DNA from: Kangiella sp.
GTDB taxonomy: Bacteria > Pseudomonadota > Gammaproteobacteria > Enterobacterales > Kangiellaceae
DNA length: 7,761 nt
Reading direction: 5' to 3'
NCBI GenBank assembly: GCA_002733465.1
Contig: NVVT01000003.1
Location: 207,543-215,303, forward strand
Positions within the stretch are counted from its first letter, which is position 1, and the number at the start of each line of letters is the position of its first letter. Below the pieces are notes generated by a model. That model searched no databases, was not told the DNA's origin, and worked only from the letters and a program-made list of their open reading frames with translations. This document shows, piece after piece, positions 1 to 5,949 of the stretch. A program made the translations under genes and the position numbers.

Positions 1-1
1 T

Positions 2-175
2 AGCCAAGTGATTGCAATCCCAGAGGGTACTGCATTAGTTTGCAAAGAAGACCGCATTATTTATTCCGAAGGCGAACAAAAAGAGACGTTAGCTTACTTA
101 TTTTCGTCTAAAGGGAAACAGGCTATTCAAACCGACACAGACGTTAATGCTCTATTAAATCCTCCTTCTAATTAG
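2..175 (+). CDS. C-terminal end of an unrecognised protein (partial, start outside window)
   Basis: An open frame enters from the left edge and gives 57 residues before a TAG stop at 173-175. The visible peptide begins SQVIAIPEGTALVCKEDRI and ends NALLNPPSN. It is soluble and mixed in character, with no membrane segment, signal or catalytic motif that I recognise, so I assign no function. It reads in the same direction as cmoA, and only 23 bases separate its stop from the first cmoA start codon. No terminator hairpin lies between them, so co-transcription with cmoA-cmoB is likely. The frame is probably real because it is open from the edge, uses codons like its neighbours and abuts the next gene closely. 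Confidence 0.6.
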   Translation, partial: SQVIAIPEGTALVCKEDRIIYSEGEQKETLAYLFSSKGKQAIQTDTDVNALLNPPSN

Positions 176-189
176 CTGATATTAAGTTC

Positions 190-194
190 AAGAG
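190..194 (+). promoter_or_regulatory. Weak ribosome binding site of cmoA
   Basis: AAGAG lies 4 bases before the ATG at 199 and 7 bases before the ATG at 202. It is the only Shine-Dalgarno-like stretch in good position, and it favours the 199/202 starts over the third in-frame ATG at 226, which has no comparable site. Confidence 0.4.
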
Positions 195-198
195 TCAA

Positions 199-1014
199 AT
201 GATGCAATTTAAAGACGACCAAACAATGCAATTTAAAGACGACAATATCTACAAAGTGGCTCAAGATAACTCGCCATTTAAGTTTAATAAACAAGTCGCC
301 TCTGTTTTTCCCGATATGATAGGTCGATCGGTTCCAGGTTATCAATCGGTTATCAATATGATCGAACAACTTGCGGGACGTTATGTAAAAGAAAAAACCA
401 ACTGTTACGATTTGGGCTGTTCTTTAGGTGAAGCATCACTAGCGATGGATCGAGGTATTGCTAATGCTGATACAGCTAATTCTGACATTTCTAGTGTTGA
501 CAGATCCAGTTCTGAAGTATCTAGCCCCGAAATCACAATTGTAAGTGTCGATAATTCAACCGCAATGCTTGACCGATGCCAACTTCATTTAGACTGTTAT
601 AAGCATCATTCTTCTATATGGTTAAAATGCGAAGATATCCTTACTACAAAGATAGAAAATGCCAGTATGGTGGTTTTAAATTATACACTGCAATTTATCC
701 CTATAGAAAAACGTAAATTTTTGATTAACACTATTTTTGAAGGCTTGAATGATGGCGCTATATTAATCATTTCTGAAAAAATAAGCTTTTTAGATCAACA
801 AGTTAATCAACTTTTTATCGAACTCCATCATCAATTTAAAAAAGACAATGGATATAGCGACTTAGAAATCAGTCAAAAACGAAATGCGCTAGAAAATGTA
901 CTAATACCCGAAACTTTAGAGTCACATATTTATCGAATGGTTAATGCCGGTTTCAAACATGTTAACTGCTGGCAACAGCACTTAAATTTTGCGTCCTTTA
1001 TCGCGATAAAATAG
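199..1014 (+). CDS. cmoA: Carboxy-S-adenosyl-L-methionine synthase CmoA
   Basis: CmoA converts S-adenosylmethionine and prephenate to carboxy-SAM plus phenylpyruvate in the cytoplasm, supplying CmoB for the cmo5U34 wobble modification of tRNA. The 271-residue product matches E. coli CmoA (247 residues) along its length. Shared blocks are VFPDMIxRSVPGY (36-48), the SAM-binding glycine motif YDLGCSLG (70-77), VDNSxAM (117-123), ENASMVVLNYTLQF (153-166), and the late block GYSDLEISQKR (218-228). I take the Arg of that last block as the equivalent of the substrate-contacting E. coli Arg199. Two oddities account for the extra length. An 18-base duplication at the 5' end gives three in-frame ATGs (199, 202, 226). 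A Ser/Asp/Ala-rich insertion of about 20 residues (88-110) lies between the glycine motif and the second strand. Start 226 would give the E. coli N-terminal spacing exactly, whereas the ribosome binding site favours 199 or 202. The family assignment is secure and the start is not. Confidence 0.95.
   Translation: MMQFKDDQTMQFKDDNIYKVAQDNSPFKFNKQVASVFPDMIGRSVPGYQSVINMIEQLAGRYVKEKTNCYDLGCSLGEASLAMDRGIANADTANSDISSVDRSSSEVSSPEITIVSVDNSTAMLDRCQLHLDCYKHHSSIWLKCEDILTTKIENASMVVLNYTLQFIPIEKRKFLINTIFEGLNDGAILIISEKISFLDQQVNQLFIELHHQFKKDNGYSDLEISQKRNALENVLIPETLESHIYRMVNAGFKHVNCWQQHLNFASFIAIK
202..243 (+). repeat. Direct tandem repeat duplicating the cmoA start codon region
   Basis: ATGCAATTTAAAGACGAC occurs exactly at 202-219 and again at 226-243, a 24-base period with 6 unmatched bases between the copies. 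It encodes MQFKDD twice in the same frame, so each copy carries a potential start codon. Confidence 0.95.
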
Positions 1015-1063
1015 TCTTTTCACCTCTTATTGAATGCAAGCTTCAATGAAACATTAAACAAAT

Positions 1064-2047
1064 ATGATTCAAATTAAACAATTTCAGCAAGACATCGAGA
1101 ACTCAAAAGTGGCATTTTGGCAGAGTCACTTTGTAGATTCAGTACAAAACCGGTACAACAACTATACCCACGGAGAAGTTCAAGAATGGCAAGAATTACT
1201 TCAATCATTGCCTGAATTTGGAAAAACAACCTTTGATTTAGAATCACAAGTACAAATCAATTTAGACGATAACAAGACGCTCTCCGAAAGTCAGTTAATG
1301 GCTCTAACAAACAAGCTAAAACAGCTACATCCGTGGCGAAAAGGCCCCTATCGGCTTTTTGATATTCATATTGATACAGAGTGGCGTTCAGATTGGAAAT
1401 GGGATCGCATTAAGTCTCATATTTCACCATTAAAAGGGAAAACAATTCTCGATGTTGGTTGTGGCAATGGCTACCATTGTTGGAGAATGTTAGGTGAAGG
1501 TGCCCAATTTGTGTTGGGAGTTGATCCATCACAAAAATTTCTCGCTCAATTTGCCATCATGCAAAAATATATCCAGATCAACAATTGTCATTTACTCCCG
1601 CTAGGAATAGAAGATATGCCCAAGGAGACCAAAAACTGTGGTTTCGATTCCGTATTTTGCATGGGGGTCTTATATCATCGCAAATCACCGGTTGAAATGT
1701 TATACCAATTGAAAGATTTACTATTAAAAGGTGGAGAGCTCATACTTGAGACTTTAGTTATTGAGGGCAATGATCAAAAAGTATTGGTTCCCAAGGGTCG
1801 TTATGCTCAAATGAGAAATGTTTGGTTTTTGCCCTCAGTTGACGCATTAATTTTATGGCTTACTAAATGCGGTTTTAAAGATGTAAGGTGCATTAATGTT
1901 GAAAAAACATCCACTGACGAGCAGAGAACAACTGACTGGATGACATTTCATTCTTTAGAAAACTTTTTGATGCCTGATAATAAAAATCTAACAGTAGAAG
2001 GTTATCCAGCGCCATTACGAGCTACTTTAATCGCAAAAAAGCCATAA
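1064..2047 (+). CDS. cmoB: tRNA U34 carboxymethyltransferase CmoB
   Basis: CmoB transfers the carboxymethyl group of carboxy-SAM to 5-hydroxyuridine at tRNA position 34, giving cmo5U, which widens wobble decoding of four-fold degenerate codons. The 327-residue product aligns end to end with E. coli CmoB (323 residues). Visible blocks are PWRKGP (90-95), IDTEWRSDWKWDR (103-115), the SAM-type motif ILDVGCGNGYH (128-138), LLPLGIE (177-183), MGVLYHR (200-206), LETLVI (228-233), RYAQMRNV (246-253) and the C-terminal VEGYPAPLRA (311-320). Lys93, Tyr204 and Arg319 correspond to E. coli Lys91, Tyr200 and Arg315, which hold the carboxylate of carboxy-SAM. The start at 1064 gives an N-terminus like that of E. 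coli. An in-frame stop at 1055-1057 rules out earlier starts. No good ribosome binding site precedes it, so translation may depend on coupling or on an unstructured AT-rich leader. It follows cmoA by 49 bases, as expected for an operon, and no convincing intrinsic terminator follows it. Confidence 0.96.
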   Translation: MIQIKQFQQDIENSKVAFWQSHFVDSVQNRYNNYTHGEVQEWQELLQSLPEFGKTTFDLESQVQINLDDNKTLSESQLMALTNKLKQLHPWRKGPYRLFDIHIDTEWRSDWKWDRIKSHISPLKGKTILDVGCGNGYHCWRMLGEGAQFVLGVDPSQKFLAQFAIMQKYIQINNCHLLPLGIEDMPKETKNCGFDSVFCMGVLYHRKSPVEMLYQLKDLLLKGGELILETLVIEGNDQKVLVPKGRYAQMRNVWFLPSVDALILWLTKCGFKDVRCINVEKTSTDEQRTTDWMTFHSLENFLMPDNKNLTVEGYPAPLRATLIAKKP

Positions 2048-2142
2048 ATTGTGGTTTTATTAATAATCGATGTGTCTATTAATTGATATGTATATGAGTT
2101 AAATTCAAAATATGTGAATATTACCAATTTATTAGAAATAAT

Positions 2143-2170
2143 TTAACTTTATTAAAATTCTGTCTATACT
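2143..2170 (+). promoter_or_regulatory. Putative sigma70 promoter for the DUF3391/HD-GYP gene
   Basis: TTAACT (2143-2148) and TATACT (2165-2170) are separated by 16 bases. The -10 box differs from consensus at one position and the -35 box at two. The -35 box overlaps the right arm of an 8-bp inverted repeat, which could be an operator. This rests on consensus matching only; start sites are unmapped. Confidence 0.4.
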
Positions 2171-2267
2171 CTACTTTAACTGCGCTATTTTTTTAACGCT
2201 TTGCGAAATTAGCGATTATAACTGGTTGTATTTTGTACAATTTAACCGCCAAAAGATTTAGATTTGC

Positions 2268-2351
2268 AGATTGATTTTTGACAGTGAAAAGCCCGGAAAC
2301 CGTGCTGTTAAAGCCACAAATGATTAAAACGTGAACAGGTTCCTTCAATCT
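2268..2351 (+). ncRNA. Candidate structured leader RNA, resembling the c-di-GMP-I (GEMM) core only in part
   Basis: A closing stem AGATTGA (2268-2274) with TCAATCT (2345-2351) encloses two hairpins. The first is GCCCGG (2291-2296) with CCGTGC (2300-2305), carrying one C-U mismatch and an AAA loop. The second is CTGTT (2305-2309) with AACAG (2334-2338), continued by CAC (2315-2317) with GTG (2331-2333); the two hairpins share base 2305, so the pairing there is ambiguous. The order GACAG, hairpin, AAAGCC (2310-2315), hairpin, AGGTTCC is reminiscent of the class I c-di-GMP riboswitch, and the downstream gene belongs to a c-di-GMP protein family. Against this, the second hairpin is too short for the usual tetraloop receptor, the GAAA loop is not clean, and several conserved core bases differ. 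A structured leader is plausible; the riboswitch identity is weak. Confidence 0.25.
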
Positions 2352-2405
2352 TTTCTAGGAAAAGTTATCCTGTCTACATCGTGAAAGGGAATTTCAATTT
2401 ATTAT

Positions 2406-2427
2406 TCGGGATGAATTGTTTATCCGA
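2406..2427 (+). promoter_or_regulatory. Hairpin overlapping the ribosome binding site of the HD-GYP gene
   Basis: TCGG (2406-2409) pairs with CCGA (2424-2427). After a bulged G2410, AT (2411-2412) pairs with AT (2422-2423), leaving a 9-base loop. The right arm covers the first two bases of the GAGG ribosome binding site (2426-2429), which lies 9 bases before the ATG. The stem is short, so folding in vivo is uncertain. Confidence 0.3.
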
Positions 2428-2438
2428 GGTACCTGAGA

Positions 2439-3743
2439 ATGCATTTAACAACACAGGAAATACCAGTACATAACTTGCTAGTTGGCATGTATGTGTCTCG
2501 TTTAGATGTTCCTTGGGTCCAAACTCCATTCCCTATTCAGGGATTCCATATTACTAAACAAGAACAGCTTGAACAGTTGGCTGTATATTGCACCAAAGTA
2601 TATGTTGATCAATTTCTTAGCAAAATAGATGTACAGTCACAACTAACGCTTACGCCAATTAAGCCAAGTAAAGTTAATAAACTAGACCCAAAAACGAAAC
2701 GATTAATGGCCGAAAAAGCCCGTTTCAAACCATCTGTAGAACACTACGAGAATAGTAGTAAACTTAAAAACGAAGTGATTCAAGTCGGAGAATTATTCTC
2801 ACAAGTTAGTGGTCAAATGTCTGTCATTTTTAGAGACATGATGCAAAATGGTTATGTCAATATTGCTGGGATAAGAGCCGCTTCGTCAGAAATGGTTAAA
2901 AGTGTTGTGAGAAACCCTGATGCACTGGCATGGTTATGTCGCGTTAATACAGAAAATAAAGCATTACATGAACAAGCTGTTAGAAGTGCGATTTGGGGCA
3001 TAATTTTTGGTAGACATTTAGGTTTATCGAAACATGATCTTAGAGATATTGGTACAGCGCTTTTATTAGCACCTATCGGCAAATGTAAATTACCAAGAGA
3101 ATTACTTTTTGGTGAGCTCTCAGCTGAAGAAACAGAGACATACCAGGAGCATGTAGCACTAACGTTGGAAGAAACTGAAAAAATGTTTTCTACAAGCCAT
3201 CAAGTTAATTACATACTTTCTAGCTATTGCGAGAGAAATAATGGCAAAGGTTATCCAAGAAACCTAGTAGGCAACAGAATCCCATTTTTAGCCCGAGTTT
3301 GTGGTTTGGTTCAATATTACGAAGAACTAATCAATCCCTTACCAGGTAAAGAAGCATTAACACCGGTAGAAGCTATTTCCAATTTGTATAATGAACGTGG
3401 CAATGCTTTCCAGACAGAACTTGTCGAATCATTTATTCAAGCAATTGGGATTTATCCAACCGGCAGTTTGGTTAAGTTGACTAACAATGCGATTGGCATC
3501 GTTATGGAACAACCTTCTAATGCTCGTTTAAGACCTAAGGTAGTTATTGTTAAAGATAGTATGAATACAACCTTGGTTAAACCCAAAGTAGTTAACTTAA
3601 TTGATAACCCAACCGATCGATTTGGTATGCCTTTACAGATTGAGAAAAGTTTAAGAAGTTCAAGCGTTGATATTGATGCTAGAGAATTACACGACAGATT
3701 GTTTTCTAAAAATAAATGGTTATCTTTTCTAAAAGTTTCCTAA
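2439..3743 (+). CDS. DUF3391 and degenerate HD-GYP domain protein, probable pseudo-phosphodiesterase
   Basis: The 434-residue soluble protein starts with a DUF3391 domain: IPVHNLLVGMYVSRLD at 8-23, PWVQTPFPIQGF at 25-36 and VYVDQ at 54-58. An HD-GYP-type domain spans about 165-340, followed by the usual C-terminal piece with YPTGSLVKL (339-347) and RLRPKVVIV (363-371). Active HD-GYP proteins hydrolyse cyclic di-GMP at a two- or three-metal site. Here His177, Lys215, His238, Glu265 and the GYP triplet (271-273) remain. However, the HD pair is Ala211-Pro212, the HHE motif is Tyr263-Cys264-Glu265, and the later conserved Asp is Gln292. With these ligands missing, metal-dependent catalysis is improbable; a binding or scaffolding role is inferred. 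The start is supported by GAGG at 2426-2429. The gene stands alone, with its own promoter, long leader and downstream terminator, and the reading frame shows no sign of decay. Confidence 0.9.
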   Translation: MHLTTQEIPVHNLLVGMYVSRLDVPWVQTPFPIQGFHITKQEQLEQLAVYCTKVYVDQFLSKIDVQSQLTLTPIKPSKVNKLDPKTKRLMAEKARFKPSVEHYENSSKLKNEVIQVGELFSQVSGQMSVIFRDMMQNGYVNIAGIRAASSEMVKSVVRNPDALAWLCRVNTENKALHEQAVRSAIWGIIFGRHLGLSKHDLRDIGTALLLAPIGKCKLPRELLFGELSAEETETYQEHVALTLEETEKMFSTSHQVNYILSSYCERNNGKGYPRNLVGNRIPFLARVCGLVQYYEELINPLPGKEALTPVEAISNLYNERGNAFQTELVESFIQAIGIYPTGSLVKLTNNAIGIVMEQPSNARLRPKVVIVKDSMNTTLVKPKVVNLIDNPTDRFGMPLQIEKSLRSSSVDIDARELHDRLFSKNKWLSFLKVS

Positions 3744-3762
3744 AATAACATCTATGATTTTA

Positions 3763-3798
3763 AACGAACAAAGCCTGCAATTGCAGGCTTTGTTCGTT
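3763..3798. terminator. Bidirectional intrinsic terminator (perfect 36-bp palindrome)
   Basis: AACGAACAAAGCCTGCAA (3763-3780) is followed directly by its exact reverse complement (3781-3798). The GC-rich core GCCTGCAATTGCAGGC is flanked by an A-rich left side and a T-rich right side (TTTGTTCGTTCTT), so it can terminate transcription in both directions. It begins 19 bases after the HD-GYP stop codon and lies between two convergent genes, as expected of a shared terminator. The U-tracts are interrupted, so efficiency is uncertain. Confidence 0.8.
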
Positions 3799-3822
3799 CT
3801 TACATTAGTGCTTTTATTAAAC

Positions 3823-3919
3823 AGGGTCGGAGTCGCTCTTAGATGGTAATAATATCTTATTTGTTAAATAGTGTTTCAATTTCATCATCTAACTCATTGT
3901 TGATGGCGACTCCGACCCT
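3823..3919. repeat. Inverted-repeat element, possible MITE or REP-derived sequence
   Basis: AGGGTCGGAGTCGC (3823-3836) and its exact reverse complement (3906-3919) bound a 69-base centre. A second perfect nested pair, TTAGATG (3839-3845) and CATCTAA (3886-3892), lies inside. The GC-rich arms contrast with the AT-rich centre and surroundings. The centre has no coding capacity. A size near 100 bp, long perfect ends and an intergenic position fit a miniature inverted-repeat element or a REP-type hairpin. I see no clear target-site duplication. The element lies 42 bases beyond the stop of the DUF885 gene, so it would be part of that transcript's 3' end. Confidence 0.6.
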
Positions 3920-3961
3920 TACCAATTAAGCTTCTACATATTAAACAACTACCGTTTTATC

Positions 3962-5770
3962 TTAATCATTTTTTACCTTATCTATAAAATCATTCATTTG
4001 CTTTGATAAAACATCAAGAGGGATAGAGCCATTCGCCAATATCGCATCGTGAAAGTGACGAATATCAAACTTCTCCCCTAACTCTAGTTCCGCTTTCTTA
4101 CGTAACTCCAATATTTTAAGTTCACCTATTTTGTAACTCAAGGCTTGACCAGGCCAACTAATATAGCGATCAATTTCAGTAGTAATATTATGGATCGATA
4201 ACGCGGAGTTTTCTGATAACAGCTTGATCGCCCTTTCCCTTGTCCACCCCATAGCATGAATGCCGGTATCAATAACTAACCTGGCTGCACGCCACATTTC
4301 ATAGCTTAATCGACCAAAATCGCTATAAGGGTCTTTATAAAAACCCGCCTCAAGACCTAATTTTTCACAATAAAGTGCCCAACCTTCTCCAAATGCAGAA
4401 ATGTAAGAATAGCGTCTGAAATTTGGTAAATTACTTAACTCTTGATTAAGAGCGCCTTGTAAATGATGCCCAGGAACCGCTTCATGCAAGGTTAAACTTT
4501 CTAGTACATAAAGAGGTCTTTTATCCAAAGCATATGTATTCACCCAATAAGTGCCAGGTCTATCACTATCTAATGGGGCTGATACATAACGCCCGGTTGT
4601 ATATTTAGGCGCTATTGCCTCAGGAACAGCTTCAACGGTATAGGGTTGCCTTGGTAATTTAGTGAAAAATCTAGGTAACTGACCATCCATCTTTTTTGCT
4701 ATATAAGATGCCTCCTTCAATAACTCTTCAGGGGTTTTGGCATAAAATTGAGGCGACTCTCTTAAGAACTTTAAAAATGCTTTAAAGCCCCCTTTAAATT
4801 TGACCCTTTTAATTATTTCATCCATTTCAGCTTTAATTCTAGCCACTTCGATTAGACCAAGTTCATGGATCTGTTCAGCAGTCATATTAGTCGTTGTGTA
4901 ATGAGCGATTTCCGATTGATAGTATTTAGCACCATTGGGAAAGTCATAAGCGCCCAATGACTGTTTTGTGTTAGGTATATATTGATTTTCAAAATATTTA
5001 GCTAACGATTGATATGCTGGAAGTAGCGTTTTACCTATAACCTTTTTAGCTCGTTTTTTGAGATTTTTAGCGTCTCTACTAGTAAAATGTTTAGGTAGCT
5101 TTACAAAAGGTTGCCAAAATTCTGATTCTTCAACCTTTTTATTGCCAATCTGATGAATAACCTCAGTAAAACCTAGCATGACAACCGCAGGCATTGAATA
5201 CCTTCTTTTTAACCCACTATTCATATTAGTGATATTTTGATTAAAGAACTGAGGTATGTTTTCGAGTCTATCGAGATAATAGTTGTAACTATCGAGATTG
5301 GTAAATTTAGTTTGCTTAGGAAACCATGTCATACTGGTATGAAATCCAGACTCAGCTAAAAAAGGTATTTCATAAGTCTTGAATTCAATTTGATTAATAT
5401 TATAGCTAATCTGCTTTTCAAAAATATCGTAGTTAATTCTATTTTCAGGTGTCAATTTTTTGTAGGGAATTGCCTTCAATTCAGTTAAGAAGATTCGATT
5501 ACTTTTTAACCTTACTAAGTAAGCTTTTTCGGATACGTCCATCAATGCTGATGGTTCACTCATATCGCCATAAGAATTAGCCGAAACAGGATTGTCTTTT
5601 AACCGGCTTTGCCATTCTTTTTCGAACAATTCCGTTAATTTTTCATCAAAATTAGGATTTTCACTCGATTGCACTATAGAGAAGCTAATTGAAAAACAAA
5701 ATAAACAAAAATTTAGCATTAGTTTTAGTAATTTGGAGGTTTTATTCTGATTATAGGTGGCTAAATTCAT
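3962..5770 (-). CDS. Exported DUF885-family putative zinc metallopeptidase
   Basis: The 602-residue product belongs to the DUF885 family, whose bacterial members are mostly exported and are regarded as metallopeptidases, although few have a known substrate. The N-terminus has lysines at 10-16 followed by a hydrophobic run (about 17-33) and a polar QSSENP stretch, a type I-like signal peptide; no lipobox is visible, so a periplasmic or secreted protein is likely. The family motif HEAVPGHHLQ occupies 429-438, and a downstream glutamate motif AFGEGWALYCEKLG spans 459-472. These presumably supply the metal ligands and catalytic Glu430. Further family blocks are AKYYQ (281-285), PGTYWVN (405-411) and WPGQALSYKIG (539-549). 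The length is normal for the family. The start is supported by an AGGA site 6 bases upstream on the minus strand (5777-5780). It converges on the HD-GYP gene and diverges from the NRPS gene. Whether it has any role with the NRPS product is unknown. Confidence 0.9.
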   Translation of the reverse strand: MNLATYNQNKTSKLLKLMLNFCLFCFSISFSIVQSSENPNFDEKLTELFEKEWQSRLKDNPVSANSYGDMSEPSALMDVSEKAYLVRLKSNRIFLTELKAIPYKKLTPENRINYDIFEKQISYNINQIEFKTYEIPFLAESGFHTSMTWFPKQTKFTNLDSYNYYLDRLENIPQFFNQNITNMNSGLKRRYSMPAVVMLGFTEVIHQIGNKKVEESEFWQPFVKLPKHFTSRDAKNLKKRAKKVIGKTLLPAYQSLAKYFENQYIPNTKQSLGAYDFPNGAKYYQSEIAHYTTTNMTAEQIHELGLIEVARIKAEMDEIIKRVKFKGGFKAFLKFLRESPQFYAKTPEELLKEASYIAKKMDGQLPRFFTKLPRQPYTVEAVPEAIAPKYTTGRYVSAPLDSDRPGTYWVNTYALDKRPLYVLESLTLHEAVPGHHLQGALNQELSNLPNFRRYSYISAFGEGWALYCEKLGLEAGFYKDPYSDFGRLSYEMWRAARLVIDTGIHAMGWTRERAIKLLSENSALSIHNITTEIDRYISWPGQALSYKIGELKILELRKKAELELGEKFDIRHFHDAILANGSIPLDVLSKQMNDFIDKVKND

Positions 5771-5949
5771 ACTTTATCCTGATAGATTCATATTGCTAGT
5801 TTCATTCTGACTTTATAGTTACATAGATTAAAATTGCTTTCCACATACAGCGTGTTTATACTTTATTTTTTTGTTAGTCACTACTATAGTTACAACCGTA
5901 AATAAGAAATCTACCAACACAATAATAAGGATTTAACGGAGTATCCTCG
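5771..5949. promoter_or_regulatory. Divergent promoter region between the DUF885 and NRPS genes
   Basis: This 179-base AT-rich gap must hold the start signals of both divergent genes. For the plus strand, TTGCTT (5834-5839) and TATACT (5857-5862) with 17-base spacing form a plausible sigma70 promoter, and a second -10-like TATAGT lies at 5885-5890. For the minus strand, a TATAAA box (complement of 5812-5817) is visible without a convincing -35 partner. I did not recognise any specific operator. Confidence 0.4.
5938..5941 (+). promoter_or_regulatory. Ribosome binding site of the NRPS gene
   Basis: GGAG lies 8 bases before the ATG at 5950 and fixes the start. It sits in the loop of a possible small hairpin, AGGAT (5928-5932) with ATCCT (5943-5947), so it would stay exposed if that hairpin forms. 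Confidence 0.6.

Larger units (their letters stand above)
2048..2438 (+). other. Intergenic region: promoter and long leader of the DUF3391/HD-GYP gene
   Basis: These 391 bases contain no credible gene. The first part is very AT-rich, with an 8-bp inverted repeat (GTTAAATT at 2098-2105, AATTTAAC at 2140-2147) and a sigma70-like promoter at 2143-2170. The remainder would be a leader of about 260 bases, holding a foldable three-stem segment (2268-2351) and a hairpin overlapping the ribosome binding site (2406-2427). I saw no GC-rich terminator for cmoB; the only hairpin near its stop is an all-AT 7-bp stem (2059-2065 with 2077-2083). Confidence 0.6.

Noticed and set aside
172..369. Minus-strand 65-residue open frame
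   Set aside because: It lies opposite the cmoA 5' end, its C-terminal part is simply the complement of the duplicated start region, and it resembles no family I know.
1029..1047. Inverted repeat ATTGAA/TTCAAT between cmoA and cmoB as a terminator
   Set aside because: The stem is only 6 bp and AT-rich with no T-run after it. The two genes are expected to be co-transcribed.
1034..1057. Seven-codon frame (MQASMKH) just before cmoB
   Set aside because: It is in frame with cmoB but closed by TAA six bases before the cmoB ATG. It has no ribosome binding site and is too short to support as a leader peptide.
2059..2083. Hairpin ATTAATA/TATTAAT after cmoB as a terminator
   Set aside because: The stem is entirely A-T with an 11-base loop and no following T-tract, so it would not terminate well.
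2278..2283. Perfect TTGACA as a second -35 box
   Set aside because: No acceptable -10 box lies 15-19 bases downstream, and the bases fall within the candidate leader structure.
2852..3082. Minus-strand 76-residue open frame inside the HD-GYP gene
   Set aside because: It is fully antisense to a well-supported domain protein, with no ribosome binding site or family likeness.
3763..3798. Perfect palindrome considered as a protein-binding site or element end
   Set aside because: Its position just after a stop codon between convergent genes and its A-rich/T-rich flanks fit a bidirectional terminator better.
3823..3919. Considered as a CRISPR repeat or small RNA gene
   Set aside because: There is only one inverted pair and no direct repeat-spacer periodicity; no promoter is evident.
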